DNA from: Hexactinellida sp. DTS-2022 | Lineage: Eukaryota > Porifera > Hexactinellida | Direction of reading: 5' to 3' | DNA length: 64,000 nt | Assembly: GCA_028753945.1 (NCBI GenBank) | Contig: JAPNXP010000007.1 | Location: forward strand, 4,960,001-5,024,000 | Part shown: positions 9,561 through 20,232 of the stretch, piece after piece | Layout: each line of letters opens with the position of its first letter | Position numbering within the stretch: position 1 is the first letter of the stretch | The notes under the pieces: generated by a model | Seen by the model: only the letters and a program-made list of their open reading frames with translations | The model's database searches: none | Told to the model about the DNA's origin: nothing | Position numbers and translations under genes: made by a program

Positions 9561-10852
9561 CCAAGCATCCCTTGTGCTTATCGGTTCAGCAAATGCTACG
9601 ATTATGGAGAAGAGGCGCACAAAGGCTTTACTCAATTGACCGAGGTCTAGCTTCCGAGCTAATACTTCACGCCTGAACCTGGTTTAACATTTTTGCTTGG
9701 TCCACACTCTAATCGACTTGGAGACTTATCCAAACCCCAATCTAGGCTTCACAAATATACTCCCCAAGCTAAACGCTTTCGCACCCAAAATAGCCTATAG
9801 TGGCAATACACACCTGACCTGGGCAAGCCAAGTAGTTTATTTCGGGGTGCCTACTAGAGAGCTCCAATTGGGGCGAGAATGTCCCCAAAAAGCTTATAAA
9901 CAGTATCGCGCCCCCTACGAAACAATCTAAACAAATCCAAGTATTCGTAAACATGCACCTCTCACCTATCTTTCCCTCCTTATTTCCGGGAAGTTCGAAC
10001 TATACAAGATGACACTTTTTAGTTTGTTAAACAATTGAAATTTTCGGACTCGAACAATGTCGGTCATGTTTCGGGCCACTCGTGTGGTTCAGCCTTCGAG
10101 CCACGCAAGGGTAAATCCGGCCCTGACTACAGTAGATTATTATTCTATTATTTATAAATTATTGCTAGCTATGATTGAACGGTCGACCGACCTCCCGGGT
10201 CGGGTCAAATTTCCAACTGCACCGGTCGGGTCGGGTCATGAAAATCCCGACCGGTTCCATCTCTGATATATTCCTCAAAATTTACATACGTATCAACCAA
10301 CTCTTTTACCACTAACATCCGAAAAAATGAATTCACAGCAATAATATAGCAATAATATTTAGAATCAATTTAATTAATCAAACATGGACAATCTCGAGTA
10401 TTGAGAAGTTAGGAATCAGTCTAATCATTTTCTAAATCGAGCAAGGAAGAGGCTGTTAGTTGATTTTAAGAAGATTCAAGCTTCTCCATCAAGTAGGATT
10501 AAAGTTAGTTCCAAAGAAGAGTCAATTCTTGAATGACACTTTATTTTCTACGGACTTAAAGAGACACCTTTCCACGAAGAAGAGTTTCACGGGAAACTGT
10601 TGTTCCCTTATACCTTTCCTTTCTCCCCCTTCAAACCAGTTTATAACTCCAAAAATTGAAAATTCAAAACAAACGAGGATTTAACACTGAACAATTGCCA
10701 TCCTGAACACTGAAAGCCTGGCTACACTGTATCAGTGCTGGAGGGTGTGTATAATTTGAATTTATTTCATGATGTGTGAGAAGACTGAAACTGTAGGAAC
10801 ACAACCATGGGATGAAGATGAAATTCGAAAATATGCCAAAGCAACCGTTAAC

Positions 10853-11040
10853 GAGTACACTAGATGTTTAGTGCGGATTAACAAGGTTTGTACAAGTTTA
10901 GTTCGGATTATCGAGATTATCATTTATAGATGCCCATAGAAAATGCATTACTTCACTAATCCGAACGAATTCACTCATCGGAAGAGAGTTTTTTTTTAAA
11001 TCGGAACACCTCTGTTCGGATTAGCGAGGGTGTAGTGTAC
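10853..11040. mobile_element. Inverted-repeat element with AGTACACTA termini
   Basis: The left end AGTACACTAGATG and the right end GTGTAGTGTACT are inverted copies. Subterminal TGCGGATTAACAAGG and TTCGGATTAGCGAGG words are similar. No ORF; a MITE is likely. Confidence 0.55.
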
Positions 11041-11286
11041 TGACTCACAAAGTGCGTTTTGTGCATCATTAACCCCAATTAGTTGGCTAAATAGCCAGCT
11101 TAATTAATATAAGGATAAGTGTTCACATTAATTCTTAGTTCAATTCGACTACGTATGTATATTTCTCTATTCTGTTTTATTTTATTCGAATTTTTGATTT
11201 GCTGAAGGTTGATTCAACTTGATTGACTATGCCTCCTAAACGGAAGTAACATATATAATATTATTATCCCAGAATAAATTGGTAAT

Positions 11287-11600
11287 CTATATAATAAAAG
11301 CGGAATTGTTGTGTGTGCGCAGGTCTTTGTCCCTTTATCCGCAGGATTTTTAAAGAATTGGATTTTGCCTCGGCAAAATCGAGGCGGTCCTATGGATCAT
11401 TTGCCGAATATACCCCATATAAACTGTATTAAAGGATGTCGGCTTGCCGATTAGCGACTTTTAAAAACTTAGACTTTCTTGATGGAGAATAGGATATTGG
11501 GACAAAAGAACTGGATAAAGGGACATATTCCTGTGTGTGTGTCCATGTCGATGTCCCTAGATCGTAAAAACTGTCCTTATATCATATGATACGAGGACAA
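11287..11600 (+). mobile_element. Possible Helitron end
   Basis: The sequence TCTATATAATAAAAGCGG at 11287 resembles 5' ends of some animal and plant Helitrons, which begin TC and often continue with an AT-rich TATA-AAAG stretch. A Helitron Rep fragment lies about 0.8 kb further on but on the opposite strand. They need not belong to one element. This call rests on a short motif only. Confidence 0.25.
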
Positions 11601-11910
11601 TATTTATTGTTGTTGTTTACAAAATAGGAGTAAATAAATTAATCAAAATTCAAAATCGACCTTAGAAGTTAAGTTTTCAACGAGTATTATAGGTAAACAA
11701 GTATTGCTGAACACTAATTTCGAATTTATAAATTTAGAATATGAAAAATCAAGTTAAAACAATGGAAATCTTATAAATGGATTATATAACGTCCCTTTCT
11801 ACCATTTTCCATTGCAGAAAGGGTGAGGAGTAAGGCCACACAGCGGCCGTAAACTTAGGTGCGTAGCACCGATCCGTCGCAAAGCGACCGAGACCGAAGG
11901 GCTCGTCAGA
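11598..11910 (+). repeat. Dispersed repeat ending in CCGAAGGGCTCG (copy 2 of 3)
   Basis: Same word order as copies at 2150-2420 and 47255-47500. This copy contains the full internal block with TTTCTACCATTTTCCATTGCAG and the GC-rich end with AGCGGCCGTAAAC and GACCGAGACCGAAGGGCTCG. No coding capacity. Confidence 0.65.
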
Positions 11911-12080
11911 AAAATAGATTAAACACTAGGGTATTTATAGCACGTTCTTACACAAAACTTTTATAATGAGCAGATAGCAAAGTTATCTTAGCTTATGTTA
12001 ATTGGGATTTTATTCTAAACTTAATTAATATAATTATAAATAGTTTTCAACTAATTATAATTTCTAATCAAATTAACTAA

Positions 12081-12460
12081 TCAAATAAGTAGCGAATTGT
12101 CGTGTAACCAATTGTCGTGAAACGAAGTGTCGGTGTAATAACGAATTGTCGGAGTTTCGATGAATAAGTCAGCCCTTCCCATGCGTCGGGCGTAGGCCAT
12201 GGCGCACTGTTTCTCGTGCATGTACCTCGGCCCACATGTGTATGTAGCTGGAAGCAGCACCCTTTGGCCGACTTGCCGAGGATCTCCATCTGCTGCCAGA
12301 AGACTGTCTTCTAGGCTCGTGTAGCTGTTCGCCCTAACTTGGCCCCTAAGGGTTTGCTGCTCGCGCCGCAGGAACTGCAGGCGCTCGGTCTCGATCTTGC
12401 AGTGGGCATCGACCAAGTACTGCTGGAAGAGTCGCGGTGAAACACCTGCAAAATAAAAGT
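12081..12460 (-). mobile_element. Helitron Rep/helicase-like fragment
   Basis: The minus-strand frame carries LFQQYLVDAHCKIETERLQF, then DGDPRQVGQRVLLPATYTCG, GPRYMHEKQCAMAYARRMGR and ADLFI. This block is the well-known Helitron Rep region in which YFQQYLVDA is followed by a GRRILPSSFTGSPR-like segment and a PDLFIT motif. Similarity stops after ADLFI near 12150, so the Rep catalytic tyrosines and the helicase are absent here. The upstream part (12461-12630) may be separated by an intron or is unrelated. Dead fragment. Confidence 0.8.
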
Positions 12461-12611
12461 GATCATGATTACGATCGTCATCGTAAATATAACGATTATT
12501 ACCTGGCTTTGAATTCTGAAGCTTGGGTTCCAGCACTGTACGGAGGCATCCTGGTGACGAAGCTGGTCATGGCGCGGCTAAGCAGCCGTTGTACTCTACG
12601 ATATTTGCCAG

Positions 12612-12923
12612 GAACTGCTTGCTCATGTAGAGCTGCAAATGGGTCAGTGGGTCATGGGTCACTCCTTCAATAGGTCACATGGGTCATGGGTCACTCCTTC
12701 AATGGGTCACATGGGTCATGTCATGGGTCACATGGGTCATGTCATGGGTCATGTCATGGGTCACATGGGTCATGTCATGGGTCACATGGGTCATGTCATG
12801 GGTCACATGGGTCATGTCATGGGTCACATGGGTCATGTCATGGGTCACATGGGTCATGTCATGGGTCACATGGGTCATGTCATGGGTCACATGGGTCACT
12901 GCTCGTGACCCATTTGCAGCTCT
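12612..12923. mobile_element. GGGTCAT minisatellite with inverted ends
   Basis: A 21-bp unit (ATGGGTCACATGGGTCATGTC) repeats about eight times between 12703 and 12895. The ends GAGCTGCAAATGGGTCA and TGACCCATTTGCAGCTC are inverted copies. Because 21 is a multiple of three and stops are absent, long repetitive ORFs appear in several frames, but they are by-products. The same hexamer-like GGGTCA words make up the elements at 1580-1620 and 9119-9560. Confidence 0.75.
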
Positions 12924-14179
12924 GTGCTCATGTGACTCTCTCCAGTTTCCAGAGAGCAGCTCTTGGAGCAGTGGTGGTGGTGCAGGAAATGGTTCCAAGA
13001 TTACTTTATCTCCAGAACAGCAGATGCCTAGAGTCTTACCCTCAAATATTTTGCCTTGCAAAAGGTGCAAACCTTTATCATTGAATTGATTCACAGGGAT
13101 GGATGGTTATAGTTACCAGTACTTACCTGATAGTTGAAGGCAATGCGAGTAAGGTCATCTCACCTCTTAGATCTAGAGGCTGCAGTAGTTGTCCTTTGCG
13201 ACTGATGGCGGAATTGTCTTTGCTCTTCCGATTCGTTGCTAAGAAATCCTGCAGTGTCCTTTTTCTTTCGAGGCGCAGTTATCTCTGCTCTGCACCTCGG
13301 ATTCTTTGTCTCGCTTAATAATTAAAAATTGATACATTTGGGAGTACTTCACACAAGTTTATAGTTAATATTTTGCACGATTATGTTCATAAGATAATAA
13401 TAAAATTTATTCGGACGGGGTAAAAATTGGGACGGACGGGAATTGATGATAAACAAGTTATTTATTTAATATGGCCTAACCCACAGCTACTACCGATCAG
13501 CTGACGCAGTCATAATAGTGTATGACATCACCAGCCACGAGTCCTTCCAGTCCATCAACATGTGGCTCCAGGAGATACAGAGGTACTGCGGATCCTCTGT
13601 GTTCAAGGTGCTCATTGGCAACAAGTCTGAAGTATTACATTTTACTATGTTCAATAGGCCTTGATTTTCTATGCAGAAATAGTATTAGTACAGTGTATAT
13701 GCATTTCTATTCAATACAATCCTATATAGTAGCTTCTTCCAGTGCTTTTTCTCCACAGCTTTCCTATAGCAGATAAATTTATATTACCTTTTGGCCATAC
13801 GCACAATTCACCAGTGAGTTACTTTCTTATATTCCTTTGACTATCTGTATTAGCCAGTATATCATTTTGTACAATAATGACTTTATTTTCATTCAAGTAA
13901 GATTGTTTGGATATTATTAGTGTAGGCTGATGCAATTTATTCAGTTTGCATTCAACTTGCCTAGCCCCATCCCTTTGGCACACAAAGTGCCTAAAATACC
14001 CTGACAACATACCAATTGCTATTTTTGATATTTTTTCTATATTTTCTAATATCTTGAGTTGAAATGTTACAAACATTCCAAACTCCATTCCCGCGAATGG
14101 TAAGTATATTTTCCGCATAAATAATACTTCATACTGCATTCCATTTGTTCCAAGAGGTAACCTGCAGAATCCTATAGGA
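12924..14179. other. Spacer upstream of HMGB gene
   Basis: Except for the duplicated Rab exon piece at 13477-13630, nothing is recognisable. CCTATAGG just before the HMGB start codon (about 14171-14178) could be a splice acceptor for an untranslated exon somewhere in this stretch. Confidence 0.4.
13477..13630 (+). pseudogene. Exact 154-bp copy of Rab exon 2 sequence
   Basis: Bases 13477-13630 are identical, by eye, to 17909-18062, most of the second coding exon of the Rab gene 4.4 kb downstream. The copy begins inside the exon at TAACCCACAGC, and stops seven bases before the exon end, so it includes neither splice site. It could not be spliced as in the parent gene. The flanks are unrelated. 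No sign of a poly(A) tail. Confidence 0.9.
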
Positions 14180-14878
14180 ATGCCAAAGGATCCGAAGAAG
14201 CCCAAGGGCCGCATGTCCTCCTACGCATTTTTCGTCCAAGAACGCAGGCTGTACTACCGCAACAAGGGACTCAGTGTCAATTTCACTGAATTCTCGCGGG
14301 AATGCGCCTCGCTATGGAAAGAACTGAGCGATGTACAAAAAGCAAAGTATGTCAAGAGCGCGGAAATGGACAAGTCTCGGTATGATGAAGAAATGTCTAC
14401 TTATACCCCACCGACTGACACGGGGGGGAAAAGACGGAAGAAAAAGAAGAAAGATCCTAGACTACCGAAGAGAAACATGTGAGTTTATGAATATATATAT
14501 ATATTGGTTGATCTCCAGTTAGAGTTATTGTACCCTGAAATTTACATAGATACGATTTCACTGTACCTAGAAACCTGATATAGCAGATAAGACTGATAAG
14601 TAATCCAGTGTATTTATACTAGGTCTGCATTCTTCTTCTTCTGCGCTGACAAACGTCCGAAGCTGCGAACCCAGACACCAGGTGCTACTGTTGGGCAGAT
14701 GGCTAAGCAACTGGGCGAGGCGTGGAAACTGATGACGTCAGATCAGAAAGCGCCCTTTGATCTGTCCGCTAAAGCTGACAAGACTCGGTATGAACACGAT
14801 ATGGAGCTCTACAAGAAGGGACAGTTCGTTCCTGTGAACCAAGAGGATGTCGATGAGTCTGATGATGATGACAACTAG
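14180..14878 (+). CDS. HMGB: HMGB-type high-mobility-group protein, two HMG boxes
   Basis: Two coding exons, 14180-14478 and 14623-14878, join in phase 2 across a 144-bp GT-AG intron to give 184 residues. Box A (about residues 6-76) has RMSSYAFFVQERR and ASLWKELSDVQKAKY. A basic linker, GGKRRKKKKKDPRLPKR, follows. Box B (about 97-165) has MSAFFFFCADKR and LGEAWKLMTSDQKAPF. The tail is short and acidic (DVDESDDDDN). This is the layout of HMGB1/2/3: non-sequence-specific DNA bending and chromatin architecture in the nucleus. The acidic tail is much shorter than in vertebrate HMGB1. The intron falls exactly at the start of box B. AATAAATAAAC near 15046 may serve as polyadenylation signal. Confidence 0.93.
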
Positions 14879-15356
14879 TTGAAAATAGGGAATATTACTA
14901 ATTACTCTGTTTACTCGGGAGTTGTAATCCTGTTGTTGTGTTCTGTTTCTTAGTTCTTGTTGTTTAGTCTGATTGTTCTACACATTTTACAATACATGTA
15001 TTTGCTAATACATTCATTCTAACTTACATACTTGTTTATTCCCCACAATAAATAAACAACTGTTTATTATTCAGAGCACACCACTTTCCTATTTCTCCTA
15101 CTATGTTACCATTTTAACAGATAAGTATGTAAAAACCTCACTTTTCAACCTTGTGATCATATCACAGGTTTGTATGAATGCATCTATTATTGACAATCTT
15201 ACTATATTATTTTATTACATTATTGATTTGAATAAAACAATTGTTCTTCATTATATAATTTATTTGATTACTAATTTTTATAACGTATTAGCGGGATATC
15301 GTTTCGTGGCGAAAATGTAGAATCAATTTAGGTGTGAAGTGACATCTAAATTAATG

Positions 15357-15480
15357 ATATATTGGCTAGTTAACACCTTTTCTACTGTAATTTATAGGCT
15401 ATCTTTAGCATCAAAAATTCAACTTTGTGAAGCCTGTTTTATATATGAATTGAAAAGGTGTTGGCCGATATATAAATTAT
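15357..15480. mobile_element. Inverted-repeat element of the GGCCAACACCTTTTC family
   Basis: ATATTGGCTAGTTAACACCTTTTC at the left pairs with GAAAAGGTGTTGGCCGATATAT at the right. Related, often degraded copies are seen at about 19397-19500, 24040-24215, 45440-45645, 46640-46742 and 52485-52615. All contain a CTTTGCAAAG-like palindromic centre. No ORF. Confidence 0.6.
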
Positions 15481-16118
15481 ATTAAAGGGGCCTACTTATA
15501 TTATATATTGGCCAAAAACTTTCATTATAAAAACCCAGCTTCGAAAAGTTCAATTTTTGATGCAATAATTAACTTTGCTATAAATGATATTCAATTTTAG
15601 ATGAATTCCTTATATGTCGGCGAGATTTTGCTTATATATCAGCCAAATCATTATTTGTCGGCGAAATTTGCTTATATGTCGGCTAGCCGACATTGTAGGC
15701 GGCCGCCATATAAGTAAGCCGATTTATTTATATGAGACGATCACTTATAATATATGCTTGGCTAGTTATATAAACGTATTAATAAATGCGTAGCTAGTTT
15801 GATGAATGTTTTCTGATTTCAATTTATGATCTAATCTTTGCCTCGATTTATCTTTTACATTATTCAATCTATAAAATAGGTTCATTGGCTAGTAGTACAC
15901 TCTGTAATATTTAGTACTATTAGTAAATTAATATTATTGTATCTGGAATCCTGAGAAACCTTGTTGTTATTTATCTTGTTTCTTGGAAGTCTTGTTAGCT
16001 TATTAGGTTTTCATTTCATTAGTTAGAGTGAGTAGTGAGCCCACGAATTACAAAGTGATTTTAAAATAGTTTGGTTGATTTTTGCTTTTAATTTTAAAAA
16101 AGAATTATATTGTCCATT

Positions 16119-16354
16119 ACAGTAGAGCCTCATTAATACGAACAGTCAGGGGACCGTCAAAATACGTTCGCTTTATCCGGAATTCGTATTAACCAATATC
16201 ATTATTTTGTATTGAAAAGGTTTTGAAGGGGACTGAAATAGTGTTCGTATTAATTAACAATGTTCGATCTAACGAGATTCTACTGTATTTAAGGGGACTG
16301 AAATAGTGTTCGTATTAATTAACAATGTTCGATCTAACGAGATTCTACTGTATT
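16119..16354. mobile_element. Pogo/Tigger-like MITE with duplicated 3' half
   Basis: It starts ACAGTAGAGCCTCATTAATACG and ends CTAACGAGATTCTACTGTA at 16287. The last 60-odd bases are then repeated directly (16288-16354). Internal words GGGGACTGAAATAGTG and TGTATTGAAAAGG are shared with the other copies in the window. Confidence 0.75.
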
Positions 16355-16667
16355 TAATATTTATCTAATAGATTATACAACATACCACAGTGATTTGCCA
16401 TATAAATTTATTGCTTTACTCACATCAAAATCCATAGGAAAAGTACACTCAACTCCTTTGTATTTGTTATAGATTTGTAGTGAGTTAGGAATACAATTCG
16501 ACTCGCATATTTGAATGTTCACGTTGTCTTTGTCTAAAATTACATTACCATATAGTATTACATAATGATAATGAACGCAATGAACACTATATAAAGTGTC
16601 TATATTTTATATTTTCGATTAGATTATATTCCAAATTCTTTTTATTCTACACACATCAGATAGTACC

Positions 16668-19149
16668 ATGGATACCGACTACGATTATCTCTTCAAAGTT
16701 GTGGTTATTGGGGACGCAGGCGTAGGCAAGACCTGCGTGGTCAAGCGGTACTGCGACGGGGGGTTCTCTGACACTGGAATACCAACTATTGGCGTGGACT
16801 TTTCAATAAAAACACTAAAAGTGGGAACAAAAACATTGAAGGTAAACACAGTAAATGTTTGTTATATTCTTACCCAGGTTATAATTTGATATCCTAGAGA
16901 TGGTTCCCAACCTGGGGTCCACGGATGGCCGTAGGGGGTCCACAAGATGTATTATGGTCGATGGGAGGGGGTCCACAGAATGTATAATATTTGTATAGGG
17001 GGTCCATGGTTGAAAAAGGTTGGGAATCGCTGTCCTAAAGAGATGTTTTATTATGATATTAAAATGTTCCAAATTCGCGCTCCTTGACACAAGTATAGTC
17101 AAATGCGTATGAACGCGCTTGGGTGAAAACCTGATGATTGATCTAATTTGCTTGGTTTCCAGCTATTTATAGATTGAGTAATTAGATAGTCTGTTCTCAA
17201 TGATATCACTCTTTTAATTAAGACCGACATAGGTAACTTAGCGAAATGAAGATACATTATTGCAGGTTCAATTCCAAAACAGATTTTTTCTAGGAAGTCT
17301 CATGTTTTCTGAGAAATTGACATTTGATTAATCATTTTTACATTTGTACTTACACGTGTTCAGCACATGATTTTTTGATCGCTCATTAATTTATTTAAAC
17401 ACCACCGACATCAATTTATATGTACGCAGTTTTACAAACGGTAAGCCATTCATTTGATGTTACTTAAGCTCGCTATTGGTCCCGTTTAATGATGCACTAA
17501 ACTCACTTTGCGAGTAACACAGGTTACACCATTGCTAGTGTTATTACTCATCATAATAACGTACAATTTGTGACTTTAGTGCTGGCAGTGTGATTCCATT
17601 TAGGTGTCGGGTTGGCACTTAATTTGGTGCCAGGTCTCTGACAAGATTTTTCGGCCATAGAAATTCCTGGATAAATCCCTGTTTGGGTACGATATATATT
17701 TTACTTCCTTCAAATAATGCCTCATCATTGAATTATACCGATTATGTATTATGGCTGACAGCATTAGGGTGCCATAAAAATGTAACTTCTAAAAAAAAGT
17801 GCCGGCCAACAAAATCCTAGATAATCATCCCATACCTGACAGTGTGGTTACAATTTGTGACTTAGTTTCAGATCTGGGACACGGCCGGACAAGAACGGTT
17901 CAGAACCATAACCCACAGCTACTACCGATCAGCTGACGCAGTCATAATAGTGTATGACATCACCAGCCACGAGTCCTTCCAGTCCATCAACATGTGGCTC
18001 CAGGAGATACAGAGGTACTGCGGATCCTCTGTGTTCAAGGTGCTCATTGGCAACAAGTCTGACAAATTGGTATGTGCTGCTTAAGTAACTCAATTCATTA
18101 ATACTACAGTATAATCTCGTTAGATGAACACGGTTAATATGTACAGTAGAAACCTGTTTATTCTAACCATTTCTTTTCAGGTAAGAATAGTTAGAAAAAA
18201 AACAATAGAAAGTACTTTCAAGTTGGAATTATTTGCACCTCAAATAGTTAGAATAAACCGATAAATTAAATAACCCAAGTTAGAAAAAATGATTGAAATT
18301 TTAAGTATAATAACGAATTAAATAATTAATGCAGTAAAAATTCGTTAGGAAATACCGATAGTTAAAATGCCCCGGTTTCAACTATACAATATTTCAGTCT
18401 CCTCCAAAGCCTCTTAATACAAATCACACCGGTTTATACGAATTTCCTGCTAAGGAATACTAATTTGACGGTCCCTTGGTGTACATATTAACGAGGTTCT
18501 ACTGTAAATCCTATATATAATATATTAGAAGTAGAAGCGAGGAGGTAAGTCCTAGTGCAAGATGTGAAAACACCAGTAGCTCGGAACGAACAGCTGTAAA
18601 TAATAATTCATACAATCGAGATAATTGTCTAATGCGACATAATATATGGGATTGCTTTCAAGCACTAATATTTTACTCAAAGTTTTTAATTCCGGTTATT
18701 ATGTACTTTTAGAGTCCGCATATTAGCAATTCGTCTAATAACAATATTTGCCTATTAGCAAGTTACTTTTCATTCCCAAGACCGCATTTAATGTTAATAA
18801 ATTATGTTATATTCGCCTATTAGCAAAATGTGACTTGCTATTTCGCGAACTCCAATGTTTAAGGAATCTTTAATAACTTAATTATACACACTTTTCAGAT
18901 AAGTTTACTAATTAGGAATCTCGACAAGTAAACAAAGAAGACGGTACAGCTGTGGCCGAGAAAGACAACATGCCATTCTTCGAGACGAGTGCCAAGGAGA
19001 ACTCCGGTATCGATCAGCTGTTCCAGAACCTTGGAGAACAGCTGTTAGCTCAGCAGGTGGGAAAGCTCAAGCCTGGACTGGACAGAGGAAATGTGATAAA
19101 GGGAGAAACGGTTTCTGTCGCCGGAGAGAAGAACTGGGGGTGTTGCTAG
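16668..19149 (+). CDS. Rab family small GTPase (Rab43/Rab19-like)
   Basis: Three coding exons, 16668-16841, 17872-18069 and 18916-19149, join in phase 0 to give 201 residues. All GTPase motifs are visible: P-loop GDAGVGKTC (about 15-23), switch I with the effector threonine in IPTIGVDF, switch [15 protein letters not shown] (base recognition) and ETSAK. The C-terminus is GCC, a double-cysteine geranylgeranylation site, so the protein cycles on membranes. The [13 protein letters not shown] start and [12 protein letters not shown] favour the Rab43/Rab19/Rab30 group; the exact orthologue is unclear. For exon 3 I chose the acceptor ATTAG at 18915, because the earlier CAG at 18899 would read into a stop. 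Intron 1 carries a hAT-like MITE and intron 2 a nested pogo-like MITE. Most of exon 2 is duplicated at 13477-13630. Confidence 0.92.
16889..17037. mobile_element. hAT-like MITE in Rab intron 1
   Basis: The left end reads TGGTTCCCAACCTGGGG and the right end, reversed, CAGCGATTCCCAACC, typical of hAT elements. It is flanked by TCCTAGAG and TCCTAAAG, an imperfect 8-bp direct repeat of the size made by hAT transposases. No coding capacity. Confidence 0.75.
18106..18506. mobile_element. Pogo-like MITE with another element nested inside (Rab intron 2)
   Basis: The outer ends ACAGTATAATCTCGTTAGATG and ACGAGGTTCTACTGTA belong to the common MITE family. Between about 18143 and 18395 a second palindromic block (ACAGTAGAAACCTGTTTATTC, TTAGAATAAACCG, AACTATACAA) interrupts it. 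The outer copy's internal words resume at TTTCAGTCTCCTCCAAAGCC. Confidence 0.65.
18712..18860. mobile_element. Inverted-repeat element of the CTAATAGCAA family
   Basis: It carries CATATTAGCAATTCGTCTAATA and, further on, ATTCGCCTATTAGCAAAATG with TGACTTGCTATT. Related copies are at about 55770-55925 (after ACTGTAGTAGTG) and 62635-62790. No ORF. Confidence 0.5.
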
Positions 19150-19727
19150 TCGGTAGAGATCGTAGATAGCAAATTTATACTCTATTCTATTGTATTATCT
19201 GTCTCTATCGACCTGGCTAAACTGAGTGTAAATATTATTATTATTATTGTTATCCTTGGTTCACTGACATTATAATGTTAACACTAGGCTAGTGCCTCGT
19301 TTGTACGTTGCTAGTTATAATGATAATATGATATAATAGTAATAGTATCTAATTGCTTGCAGTTCATCTACTAATGAGTTTATTTGGTGGAGGGATTACT
19401 TATATCGGCTGACACCTTTTCTAAATGCAATTTTCACACTCATTTTTACATTTTTAAAAGACCTTTGCAAAGGTGAATTCTTACTGTGCCGACTACTAAG
19501 TAGTGGGCATGGGCCAGTAAGGATCTATGAAATAAATGATTATCCTGTTTATAATTCCGAGTCAAATATGTTAAAAAGCTCTAATATATCTAGGGTTCTA
19601 AGGTCATTTTTACATAAAATGACCTTTGCAAAGGCGAATTTTTAATGTAAAATGACCTTTTTATAAATCCGAGTGTAATAAAAAAATGCTATAAGCCCCT
19701 ATATTGCTAATAGACAGCATATGTGTA
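19150..19727. other. Spacer between Rab and COA1-like genes
   Basis: It holds Rab 3'-flanking DNA with a TTATTATTATTATTG run near 19235 and a degraded GGCCAACACC-family repeat at about 19397-19500, with a related piece at 19590-19680 (GACCTTTGCAAAGG words). No gene seen. Confidence 0.45.
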
Positions 19728-20120
19728 ATGTGGACCGTGGGAGTGAGTGGCGCAGTGGGGCTCCTAATGTGCGGGTCTATCTACTTCATGCACAGGAGAA
19801 TACAGAGAAACATAACCAAGGGGGTGCCCTACCAAATGGCGCTTTGTGAACTAGATCTGTGTACTAACGTTTGTAAACTGCTGGGAAAACCTATCTCGGT
19901 ACAGCCTTTAGATCTCAGCGATAAGGGGAATAGAATCGATCGAAAATCCGCAGAAATGAAGATTCCTTTGGTCGGGACTAAGAGGGCTGGGACATTACAT
20001 GCTGTTGTTAAAAAGCGCGAAGTTGGATGGGAAGTGTTAAAACTGTCACTTGAATTAGAAATTCCAATGAAAGAGGGATGGTCGAGAATTATAATTAAAG
20101 ATTTAGACGATTCAGATTAA
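19728..20120 (+). CDS. COA1: COA1-like mitochondrial assembly factor
   Basis: The 130-residue product has a transmembrane helix close to the N-terminus (about residues 4-24), a basic stretch (MHRRIQRN), then a small soluble domain with LGKPI near residue 53, KIPLVGTKRAGTLHAVVKK, and GWEVLKLSLELEIP. COA1 proteins (cytochrome c oxidase assembly factor 1, a TIM21-like fold) have this same order, with an LGxPI motif, KIPVxGxKxxG, and a closing hydrophobic strand. They sit in the mitochondrial inner membrane and help early complex IV and I assembly. I chose ATG at 19728; the frame is open for 24 bases further upstream but with no ATG. The gene ends 112 bp before CCDC146 on the same strand. Family assignment is by pattern only. 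Confidence 0.75.
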   Translation: MWTVGVSGAVGLLMCGSIYFMHRRIQRNITKGVPYQMALCELDLCTNVCKLLGKPISVQPLDLSDKGNRIDRKSAEMKIPLVGTKRAGTLHAVVKKREVGWEVLKLSLELEIPMKEGWSRIIIKDLDDSD

Positions 20121-20232
20121 TTATAATTTTTGAATTTATTAAAAATTAAATTTTCATAGTACAGCTATTGATCGAAATCTATTAATTTTTAATCCTATTT
20201 GTTTGTTTTATAAGTTATTTGCTGTGGTTATA

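Larger units (their letters stand above)
8661..12080. other. Repeat-rich spacer without recognisable genes
   Basis: Apart from the repeats listed at 9119-9560, 10853-11040, 11287-11600 and 11598-11910 I see no gene. Around 10170-10260 there is an inverted GGTCGGGT / ACCCGACC motif pair. An open frame at 9697-9930 (plus) and one at 10460-10684 (plus) show no family resemblance and no supporting context. Parts may be further decayed transposon sequence. Confidence 0.5.
14879..16667. other. Spacer between HMGB and Rab genes, with MITEs
   Basis: AT-rich, no ORF of interest. It contains an inverted-repeat element at 15357-15480 and related words up to 15780 (TATATCGGCCAA-type), plus a pogo-like MITE at 16119-16354. 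The last 300 bp before the Rab start codon show no recognisable motif beyond AT richness. Confidence 0.5.

Noticed and set aside
9697-9930. 77-codon plus-strand ORF in the transposon region
   Set aside because: No family resemblance, no start context or splice partners; probably chance or decayed transposon.
12639-13094. Long repetitive ORFs of the MGHMGHV and HGSCHGS type on both strands
   Set aside because: They are products of a 21-bp minisatellite, open in several frames at once; no other coding signs.
13522-13776. 84-codon ORF over the duplicated Rab exon
   Set aside because: Frame differs from the Rab reading frame and runs into unrelated flank; by-product of the copy.
17240-17290. 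tRNA-like GGTTCAATTCC box
   Set aside because: No matching acceptor stem, anticodon arm or A box could be found around it.
18900-18915. Earlier splice acceptor CAG at 18899 for Rab exon 3
   Set aside because: Reading from it gives a stop after ten codons; the ATTAG acceptor at 18915 restores the conserved Rab sequence.
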